From: Hymenobacter sp. GOD-10R
GTDB lineage: Bacteria; Bacteroidota; Bacteroidia; Cytophagales; Hymenobacteraceae
Assembly (NCBI RefSeq): GCF_035609205.1
Contig: NZ_CP141184.1
Coordinates: 6,004,501-6,068,500 of the forward strand
Direction: 5' to 3'
DNA: 64,000 nucleotides
Shown here: in pieces, positions 1 to 8,400 of the stretch
Position numbering within the stretch: the stretch's first letter is position 1
Layout of the letters: each line of letters begins with the position of its first letter
The notes under the pieces: generated by a model
The model's database searches: none
Told to the model about the DNA's origin: nothing
What the model saw: the letters and a program-made list of their open reading frames with translations, nothing else
Translations under genes and position numbers: made by a program

Positions 1-724
1 TGCAAATATCTTCTTCTGGTATGGCTTCTAATTTAAATTTATTTTTCCCTTTCACAATAGTGTAATAGGCAATACCTCGTCCGCTTAGACGCTTCATTGT
101 TAACTCCACCTGTTCTCTGGGCATTCTAAGCCCAAAATAGATGGATTTGATAGCGCGAAAGTCATGCATATGTTTCCCGAAATCATCTGTAATGATCCGA
201 ATTTCTTTTTCATATGCCCAACTATCTGTTTTGGTGCCTATCATTTTTTGCAAAAAGGAATTGAGCCCCCTTTGCTTAAGATACATAATATCATACATAT
301 CAAATTCGCTAGGCTTTTCTGTGTACGACACATCTAGGGGGTAGTGCTTCGTATAAGCAAAACTTTTTAATATATCTATATCATATCCTACACAAAAACC
401 TTTGTGGGAATCAGCATAATGCGCCCAGAGGAGATCATTAATATTATCTTTTGACAAAGAAAAGACCCCTATTTTATTAATTAAATCGGTTGTTTTGTAA
501 AATTGATCTAAAGCGCCTGTTAAATGCTGTCCAACATCTTTACTATTTGCTAAACCCAGTAATTTTACAATAGTATCTAACTCTATTTTTATTTTGTCAG
601 TGTCGAACGTAGCTTCGCAGGGATCATTTAAACTATCAATATCAGAAGCCCAAAAAAAGCTTTCTTCAATTGAGGTTAGATCTCTCTCAAAATTATAACC
701 ACCACGGTATTTGTACGCTATCAT
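1..724 (-). CDS. DUF2971 family protein (3' end beyond window)
   Basis: The reverse strand reads open from an ATG at 724 to the window edge, about 241 codons without a stop, so the gene is partial only because the window ends. The motif LWAHYADSHKGFCVGYD (about residues 115-131) and a later SWAYEKEIRI segment are the hallmarks of DUF2971, where the W-A-H-Y and W-x-YE-x-E-x-R blocks are conserved. The family has no established biochemical role and is frequent in accessory and defence-rich regions. The gene is AT-rich like the Roco gene nearby and stands alone, reading out of the window to the left. Family assignment is fairly firm; function is unknown. Confidence 0.85.
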   Translation of the reverse strand, partial: MIAYKYRGGYNFERDLTSIEESFFWASDIDSLNDPCEATFDTDKIKIELDTIVKLLGLANSKDVGQHLTGALDQFYKTTDLINKIGVFSLSKDNINDLLWAHYADSHKGFCVGYDIDILKSFAYTKHYPLDVSYTEKPSEFDMYDIMYLKQRGLNSFLQKMIGTKTDSWAYEKEIRIITDDFGKHMHDFRAIKSIYFGLRMPREQVELTMKRLSGRGIAYYTIVKGKNKFKLEAIPEEDIC

Positions 725-953
725 AAGTGTTTACATTAATGTCTTAATTGCATAGATGATAAAGATGCTCAAAGATCACTGGACTTACTAGTCAAATATT
801 TATGACTTCTGATTAGTTTACACTGTGACGTGCTTATTACGCCTTTTTTATTCGCAAATGGGTAACTTTATAGTATGGCAACAGCATCATTTCCAGACTA
901 TAACTCCGTCCCAGGCGGAGTAGCCGGTGGCTCGGCGCGGCGAGGCATTTATA

Positions 954-1314
954 CTAGGAGCGGGCGACAAGCCCTTGCAGATAATCTGGCAACAAGACGT
1001 TCTTGCAGCTAAACGACAGCAATACGAGGCCACCCAACGGGCCAAGCAGCAGGCACAAGAGGAGCGCGACTTTAATCTGAATAAAGCGCTTGATGACCAA
1101 CGGATTGAGTACGGCTACTTGCCCTCCCTGCTCGTGCAGGTAGTAGGCCACGGCCAGGTTGTAGGTACCCGTCGCTTCCATCACGAACAGGCAGTGCGCC
1201 CCACAGATCTTCACCAACTGCTGGAAGCCGACTTTGCTATTGCTGACTTCTAAATGCTGGAGCTGCTGCTCAACCTGATAACAGACGGCGAGGGTGGGTA
1301 GCGTGAAGAGAGAT
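954..1314 (-). pseudogene. IS110-family transposase remnant
   Basis: On the minus strand a frame without start reads ...AVCYQVEQQLQHLEVSNSK..., then FVMEATGTYNLAVAYYLHEQG and VAVLNPLVIKRFIQ. This is the N-terminal RuvC-like (DEDD) region of IS110-family transposases, where ME-x-TG-x-Y and NP-x-x-x-K-x-F are characteristic. After KRFIQ the similarity stops and the frame runs into unrelated sequence ending near 954. The usual TDKKDA block and the C-terminal transposase-20 domain are missing. The 5' end is also lost. It is therefore a dead fragment of an insertion sequence left inside the island. The plus-strand reading frame over the same bases is a shadow. Confidence 0.75.
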
Positions 1315-1651
1315 GAAAAAGGAATCCCGGGGAATCTTTTACTATCCTAACACAGATTCTTCGGCCTCACGGAACTGTCCAAAGTGGCCCCAGAAAAGGG
1401 AGGGGATTGTCATGTAAAACGAGCTCATGATGGCTCCATAATAGAGGAATCTTACTCCTCCCTTTTCCTTCTTAGTAACCGTCTTTACGGTAGGTAGGCA
1501 AACGTAGGATAATACATCTTATCAGATACTTTTTATAGAAATGACACACCTAAATTAATTGACTGCTTCTTTTTATTCATCGAGTAGTAGTAAATTAAAA
1601 GACCTTGTGCCAGTTGATTCTCATATATTTAAAAATTTTTATACATAACAG
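1315..1651. other. non-coding stretch with one inverted repeat
   Basis: No gene is supported here. An 11-base inverted repeat (gaaaagggagg at 1393-1403 and its complement at 1457-1467) flanks about 53 bases and could be an old insertion end or a weak hairpin. The part next to 1652 is very AT-rich and is the 3' flank of the small TIR-like gene. Confidence 0.4.
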
Positions 1652-2155
1652 TTAGACGTTTCTTTGTTTTATTATTTCAGGTATTAATATATCTAACTGT
1701 GTTTTAAACTTGTACTTTAGGTCATTTATATCGGTATAATTAGTTTTAAAATGACCTAAATCGGCTAGTTTCTCTTCAAAATCAAATTTTGAAATTATAT
1801 CAGATTTATTTATTTTACTTGTAGTAATATTTGAATCTCTAAAATATGTATATATAAAAGGTTTGCCTATTTCTTTGAATCTTCCAAATGCTTTGTCAAA
1901 TTCTTCCGTTGTATATTTTCCAACCTTTGTAAAAAACAGACTAAGAAAAATATCGCATTGCTCTACGGCTTTATTGTACTCGGCTTGTAGACTTTCTTGA
2001 GACATGTGATCGATAAAGTATTCCCACTGGAGTATCTTTATATAAATATTCTCTTCATGAAGACGATCATTTTCTACGCTGATAAACTCTCTTAGTGCTT
2101 TTCTGTCATCTACTAGCTCCGAAGATGATGCTAAGAATATTTTGATAGTATTCAT
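1652..2155 (-). CDS. small TIR/DUF4062-like protein, putative effector partner of the Roco protein
   Basis: A 167-residue stand-alone domain. The N-terminus KIFLASSSELVDDRKALREF is the beta1-helix1 pattern of DUF4062/TIR-like domains. A central CDIFLSLFFTKVGKYTTEEF (residues about 88-107) followed by a GKPFIYTYF strand matches the second half of the fold, with Glu residues in the TEEF segment in the place where TIR domains carry the catalytic glutamate. TIR-family domains in bacterial immunity commonly degrade NAD or make NAD-derived signals; whether this one does is unknown. It overlaps the upstream Roco gene by 50 nt on the same strand, so the two are almost certainly co-translated. The inferred role is effector or signalling subunit of a two-gene system. 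Very AT-rich, unlike the chromosome to the right. Confidence 0.7.
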   Translation of the reverse strand: MNTIKIFLASSSELVDDRKALREFISVENDRLHEENIYIKILQWEYFIDHMSQESLQAEYNKAVEQCDIFLSLFFTKVGKYTTEEFDKAFGRFKEIGKPFIYTYFRDSNITTSKINKSDIISKFDFEEKLADLGHFKTNYTDINDLKYKFKTQLDILIPEIIKQRNV

Positions 2156-4949
2156 ATTGGTTTTTTTGTATTTTAGGTTGAGTTATTTTTAGAATCTCTT
2201 CTACATTTACAATATCTCCCGTTATACTACATTGCGATCCAATGCCTTTTTCTCTAAATTTCAATAATACATTATAATCATGAAAAGAAGGTGTTAGAGA
2301 ATTTTTACATTCAGAACAAATACATGGAATTAGTTGTTTGTAATTTAGTCGTCTAAAAGGTTTTATTACTTCTGAAAATCTTTCTCGAATTATTGATAAT
2401 AATTCGATTTTATTTTTACCAGAAATACGTATTTCAAAACGATTGATTCCTCCGTAACTCTCTATTATTTCAGCGTATGCTCCATTCGCTTCAATATTTA
2501 GTCCCCTATGCCAAACAAGGTTATGGTCTTTTATATGATGATGTAAAGCAACTATCAATCTGGACATTATGCCTTGTGGCATGTATTTGTCGAATTCGTA
2601 TACAAATTGGAGTATATTTTCGTTAGTATGAGCCCAATCTTCGTATGGTGTGATTGTTGGTAAATGAGCTGGCACAACATAATTTTCAGTATCATGTATG
2701 TGATACATCAATCCAAATCTGTGCATTAATTGAGTTAGCTTATTAACCTCGTATTGTAAGTCATTATTTTTCCATATTGATCTTATATCAACTTCGGTTA
2801 ATCTTCCTCTTTTTGATTTAACAATATTGTTGTCTAAGACTTCGTAAACCGTTTTTACAAGCCAATTGGAATTAAGATAAACGCGTTCCTGTAATAACAA
2901 ATCATCAATATAATGTGTAATAACACCTATTCTATTAAAATAACTGCTTAAAGTATTGATTATTTTAGAATCTTCAATATTGTATTCTTTGCAAATATAT
3001 CTGAATTCATCAAAGGATATAAAATGTTCTATTCTATCTGATAACTTATTTCTTATTTTTACCCAAGATGGAGGCAGTGCATCTCCAATCTCAGGAAGTT
3101 GTTTCATGTAAAATTTGACCTTTTCCTGTAAATCTATAACAGAACTAATGTCGTTTGCTAAATCTAAATGAATTACTTCTTTGATAAGGCTTCCAAAATG
3201 ACTTTTGTACCCAACTTCATCGAATTTCTGTTCATGACCATACTTTTTATTTAGGATTATAATTAACGAACTGTTATCTCCACCTAATTGGTCAATGGTA
3301 TTAAGCCAGTAAGAGAAGTTTGTATTCTGTTCACGTGTTTCTGCTACTAATACATAAAAAGACTTTTCACCAAAAAACATTTGATGAGTTCCATGATAAA
3401 TTCTTTGGCCGCCAAAGTCCCATATATTTACATTGAATACGACCTTGCCTAATGAACGGAAGTCGATACGATATTTCCATTTCCAGATATCTATTGCGAG
3501 TGTTGTATCTTTCTCCTTAGGCAATGGAGCATTTACATCCTGTATTCTCCGAGCAAATGTTGTTTTCCCTGTGCCACCTTCCCCTATTATTAATAGTTTT
3601 GACTCAAAGAGAAGTAGTGTTTTTCCTTCTTCTTTATGTATTTGATCAAAGTAAGTATCTATCGCTTCTTTTCCCTGCGTTATTATTTGATATGGTGGAG
3701 ATGTTATAGGATTTTTATATAAAAAAAATTTGTGCAAAAGTGTATATACGTGTTTAGACTTATGTATATCAATTATTCCTTTGTATAAATCTAATTCATA
3801 ATCTCTTATTATAGCTGCTTCGCTATACATTTGAAACTTTACAAAAAAACTTTTTATAAGAATAATCTCATCTGGCGTATTGATAGGAGTTTTTTCTTTA
3901 AAGACTATATCGAACAATAATTCTGGTGCTTCTTGTATTTTATTATTTGTTAATATCATAGTTCGTATGTTGTTGAGATTTGTAAGTGGTGTTATATCTG
4001 TAATTGCGTTGTCATTCAAGCTTAAATATGTAATATTAGTTAGGCTCTTTATAAAATCAACGTTTTCTATGTTGTTGCTAGATAAATCTAAGTATGTTAA
4101 TTTATTTAAATGTGAAATCGGTAAAAAATCAATAATAGAATTTCTGTCTATTTCTAAATATTCTAAATTATTTATATTTTTAATCCATGTAATATCCTCC
4201 ATGCGATTATTAGAAAGACTTAAACGAGTTAATTGATTTGGGTATACGATTGGTGGAATATTCCTTATTTCACAACTGTTTAATATTAAAGAAGATAATT
4301 TATTTAAGCTAAATAAAAATTGTATATTATCATTATTGTCTGTGATAATGTTGTATGATAAATCTAAATGTTCTAGTTGTTTTATATCTGCAAGCCTTGT
4401 GAAATCTTTGACCCAGTTCTTTGATATATTTAGATAGGTTAATTTTTTTAAATTTGCAAGTGGATTAACATCGGCTATTCTATTGTCAGATAAATTTAAG
4501 TATCTTATCTTGGTTATAAATACTACTTTTTCAATGTCTGATATTTTATTATTTGACAAATTTAAATGAGTTAAATTTGTCAAATTTTCTAATGATGATA
4601 TATCCCATATTTCATTATTTGCTAAGTTTAAATGAGACACTGCTTTTGGGATTAAGTACAATCCACCTGTCCATGCATTATTACTAAAATCTAAAACAGT
4701 AAGGTTTTTAAGATTATTTATTAAAGATAATATTTTTGTAATTATATCTTCCGTTTTGGGTGTGTATTTTTCGACAAATTCCTCTATTTTTAATATAGAC
4801 CCTATATGCAACTCTGTTACTTTGTCATCGTCCATCACATACGAGTATCGTATAATTGATTTAGGATGATTTAGGATTTCAGAATGTATCCTATGTAATG
4901 AACGACCTATAATTTTCTCTATGCTTCTTATTATTATCAGATCTTCCAT
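2106..4949 (-). CDS. LRR-Roc-COR (Roco) GTPase, 947 residues
   Basis: Residues about 80-345 hold some eleven leucine-rich repeats of the LxxLxLSxNxIxDI type. A Ras-of-complex (Roc) GTPase domain follows: P-loop GEGGTGKT (456-463), switch II DFGGQ (511-515) and a G4-like NKKY (567-570) where NKxD is usual. A COR domain comes next (about 620-880), with the signature region around VYLNSNWLVKTVYEVLD and HRFGLMYHI. The C-terminus (about 880-947) has a CxCxxC cluster (CICSEC) that may bind zinc. Bacterial Roco proteins are dimeric GTPases; LRRs usually sense ligands. The next gene starts 50 nt before this stop, implying coupling with a TIR-like effector. The altered G4 motif may affect guanine specificity. 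Strongly AT-rich, suggesting transfer. Domain calls are firm; an immune role is inference from context. Confidence 0.9.
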   Translation of the reverse strand: MEDLIIIRSIEKIIGRSLHRIHSEILNHPKSIIRYSYVMDDDKVTELHIGSILKIEEFVEKYTPKTEDIITKILSLINNLKNLTVLDFSNNAWTGGLYLIPKAVSHLNLANNEIWDISSLENLTNLTHLNLSNNKISDIEKVVFITKIRYLNLSDNRIADVNPLANLKKLTYLNISKNWVKDFTRLADIKQLEHLDLSYNIITDNNDNIQFLFSLNKLSSLILNSCEIRNIPPIVYPNQLTRLSLSNNRMEDITWIKNINNLEYLEIDRNSIIDFLPISHLNKLTYLDLSSNNIENVDFIKSLTNITYLSLNDNAITDITPLTNLNNIRTMILTNNKIQEAPELLFDIVFKEKTPINTPDEIILIKSFFVKFQMYSEAAIIRDYELDLYKGIIDIHKSKHVYTLLHKFFLYKNPITSPPYQIITQGKEAIDTYFDQIHKEEGKTLLLFESKLLIIGEGGTGKTTFARRIQDVNAPLPKEKDTTLAIDIWKWKYRIDFRSLGKVVFNVNIWDFGGQRIYHGTHQMFFGEKSFYVLVAETREQNTNFSYWLNTIDQLGGDNSSLIIILNKKYGHEQKFDEVGYKSHFGSLIKEVIHLDLANDISSVIDLQEKVKFYMKQLPEIGDALPPSWVKIRNKLSDRIEHFISFDEFRYICKEYNIEDSKIINTLSSYFNRIGVITHYIDDLLLQERVYLNSNWLVKTVYEVLDNNIVKSKRGRLTEVDIRSIWKNNDLQYEVNKLTQLMHRFGLMYHIHDTENYVVPAHLPTITPYEDWAHTNENILQFVYEFDKYMPQGIMSRLIVALHHHIKDHNLVWHRGLNIEANGAYAEIIESYGGINRFEIRISGKNKIELLSIIRERFSEVIKPFRRLNYKQLIPCICSECKNSLTPSFHDYNVLLKFREKGIGSQCSITGDIVNVEEILKITQPKIQKNQYEYYQNILSIIFGASR

Positions 4950-5460
4950 AATACAATGTGAACTATTGTTGGAACTAAATTTTGGTTGATTTAAATTACC
5001 ATTGTGTTTATAGTCGCATATGCTTGTTCTGTTGCTATCGTAAATACATTGGATTGCTCGTGCTGGGATGAGGCTAAGATAGTGGCCTTGGTTAAAAGTT
5101 TGGGGCTGGGGTCTACTTGATCTTAGACTAATTGAGCGGTAAGCAGTATAACGGCTCCGACTCCGGCGCGAAAGGCATTTGGGGTCGGTGGAAGTAAGTA
5201 CTCCGTGTGAACCTCTTCTCGGCTCTTTTTACCTCTCCTATTGTTCCTTTTCTGGTGAGGTGAGTTGTTCAGTTAAAAGGGTAATAGCAACTATAAACGT
5301 ATCAAGGCGTGGAAGATACCTGCTGAACGCTTAGCGCCAGCCCATGTCCATGCATAATATAATCAGTGCTGACACTGATGCTTGCGCTATTTTATTCATA
5401 TATGTTCAGCAAAATTTTTACTCTTGGGCTTGTAGTTATTGCTCTATTTATACCTGAAAT
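4950..5460. other. 511-bp intergenic region between divergent systems
   Basis: It separates the leftward Roco operon from the rightward TIR-STAND gene and must contain both promoters. Base composition changes from AT-rich to GC-richer around 5030, which suggests a cargo junction. I see no gene, clear terminator or recognisable IS end. Confidence 0.4.
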
Positions 5461-8400
5461 ATGGCCCGAATATTCATTAGCCATGCTAGCCCTGACAATG
5501 TGTGGGCAGAAAATATTTATGCCTGGTTGGTCGAGAATGGCTGGGATAAGGAGGACATTTTCCTAGACTTTGACCACAGAAGAGGTATAGCACCGGGGGA
5601 AAGATGGCAGGAAGCACTACAGGTAGCCATGGGCCGGTGTGAGGTAGTAATATTTCTGGTATCGCAAGCTTGGGAGGCTTCGAAATGGTGCATCACCGAG
5701 TATCTGACTTCCAAGATGTTAGGCAAAAAATGCATACCTGTGCTGATAGAGCCGGACGCTTCCTATAGCATGCTACCTCTCATGAAGGCCGAGCACCAGG
5801 CGGTGAACCTAGTAACGGATAAGAAAGGATATGAGCGGCTGAAGCGAGGTTTGCTGAAAGCCGGTATTGATGCAAATACATTCACGCATGCCCCAGGGAG
5901 GCCGCCCTATCCAGGTCTACGGGCGCTGACCGAGCAAGACCCTGCCATTTTCTTTGGCCGTGACACCCAGATTATCGCGGCATTGGATACGCTACGGCGC
6001 ATACGTGATACGGGAGTGCAGCGAATGTTGGTGCTACTTGGGGCCTCGGGCTGCGGTAAGTCCTCATTGATGCGAGCCGGCCTCTGGCCCCGCTTGAAGC
6101 GTGACGACCAGAATTTCCTGCCGCTACCTGTGGTGAGGCCGGCCCGGGCTGTGCTTTCGGGTGAAATGGGATTGTATCAGGCACTGGAAAGCGCGTTGAA
6201 GGATGCAGCCCTGACAGGTAAGCTGACTGACTGGTGCCCTCAAACACGAGGGAGCATTCGGGACTACCTAGACCAGGAAGGTAGCAAAGGCTTGGTTGCC
6301 CTTCTTGAGGTTGTCACGCAGGCCCATCAACGATTATTGCTGGAACCGGCTACGGAGCAGGATGCCGTTCCAACAGTAGTACTGTTTATTGACCAATTAG
6401 AGGAATTGTGGAGTCCGGATGCAAGTGAGGAAGCCACATTATTCATTGAACTCCTGGGTGGGACAATGGAGACATACACAGGCCTACTTGTAGTTACCTC
6501 CATACGCTCCCCCTCTTACGGCCTACTGGAAAATGAGCACCGGATTCCCGCAGGGCGCCAGGTATTGCTGCGCCTAGAACCCATGCCAGAAGGCTCATTC
6601 GGTATGGTCATTGAGAAGCCAGCCAACCTAGTAGGCTTGGAGCTGAAACCCGGCTTGACAGACCAGTTGCTGCTTGACGCGGCGGGGCAGGATGCCCTAC
6701 CCCTGCTGGCCTTTACATTGGAGCGCCTGTATCGGGAGTACGGAAGTGATGGCAACCTGACTTTAAACGAATACCAAAGATTAGGTAAAATCTCGGGGGC
6801 TATTGAGAGCGCAGCCAAAGGTGGCCTCGACAAGGCAGCCAAAGAGTATAGTTTCGCATCGGACGACGGGAAACTGCATGAACTATTGAGGAAAGTATTC
6901 ATACCGCACTTGGTCAGGGTAGATGAACAGGGTGAATTCATCCGACGGGTGGCGCTGCTGAGCGATATCCCGGCTGATGCCCATAAGTTGGTGTACCTGC
7001 TGGCAGATGAAGGCCAGCGGCTGCTGGTGATAGACCGATTGCCAGGACATAGACAACTGGATACAGTTGAGGTTTCACATGAGGCTGTACTACGCAAGTG
7101 GAAATTACTAAACGGATGGCTGCTTGATGAGAGGGAACACCTCATTTGGCGCCAACGTATTGAGCAGGCATGGGCTGATTATCAAAAGACTGGGTCGAAA
7201 GAACGTGAGGGAGCGTTCCTTGAGGGTATATTACTGGAAACTGCTAGGCGCTACCCTACGTGGGTGGCCAAGCTACCACAGGAGTGGCTTGTTTTTGTTC
7301 AGCAGAGTATGGATGCTGACAATGCTCGCAAAAGGCGACAGCGCGTTTTCGCAGGGACCGCTATCAGTGCTGCTATTGCAGCGATAATAACATTTATTTT
7401 TCTAATTATCAATCAACGAAAAAGCGAGGACACACAACAGCAGCTTGAACATGAAAGCCGACTTAACCTGTCACAATTCCTGGCAAGTCAAGCTAATACC
7501 TTCGGACAGGCAAGTCCTCAGACAGCCGTGTTATTTGCTGCTGAAGCCTTAGCTGTTTCCCTCAACAAGGATGAGTTGGTTAGCCCTCAAGCACGTAAAG
7601 CCGCGAACGACGCCCTAATGACACTGGATGGAAAGGGGTATCAGGGCAGCCTTAACCATTTAGTCAGCAATGTGGTATTCAATCGGGATGAATCACTTGC
7701 AGCAGCAATTGATGACTCGGGGGTCATCCAAGTGTTTGACCCTAACCTACCATTTCCGCAGGCGCTGCGCTATTCTATATACGTCAACGCCGGGTCACGA
7801 CTTGTGGCATTCAGTGTGGACGGCACTAGTATTATCACATATGATGAAAGGTATAAAAGGGAGGGCTGGCAGTGGCCGCTGACAAAGGGCAAGCCAAGCC
7901 AACCGGTGCGAATACCCGGTGGGGCCTTGGAAGCAATGGCGGCCTCGGATGACGGAAGCCTGCTGGCCGCCGCCACTAGTAACGAGGTTATCCTCTATAG
8001 TCTGACAGACCCGAAGGGACTACGAGAAATCAGCAGGTTCCGAAAACTTGTACCTGATGAGGTAAGTATCCTGAAGCTCGACATGCATGCGAACATACTA
8101 TTTTCCGGCTCTCGGCACAGTTATGTACAAGCATGGAGGCTGAATAGTGCCGGGCTACGGCTGCCTGTCGTCTGTTTTGATGCCAAGCACTCAGCGGTGC
8201 AACAGGGTACGCCAACCCGGGTACCAATTGATATCATCGACCTGTCTGAAGACCAGACCCATCTAATTACAGCAAGTTCATCTTGGGTAGAAGGGTCAGA
8301 TGAGGCAGACCTTGCGGCGAAGGTATGGACGCTGCACGACCTGCACCCAGTTGGAACTCCACGTCTGCTAAAGCATGAACAAGCCATTTCGTTCGCCGCA

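Noticed and set aside
727..756. tgtttacattaatgtcttaattgca as a possible left transposon end
   Set aside because: Only loosely similar to the right end, no comM sequence beside it, and it lies directly upstream of the DUF2971 gene.
927..1253. Plus-strand open frame of 108 codons
   Set aside because: It lies antisense to the IS110 transposase remnant; the minus strand carries the recognisable family motifs.
5366..5566. 66-codon frame overlapping the TIR gene start
   Set aside because: It runs out of frame into the TIR domain, and its hydrophobic reading is an accident of the AT-rich leader.
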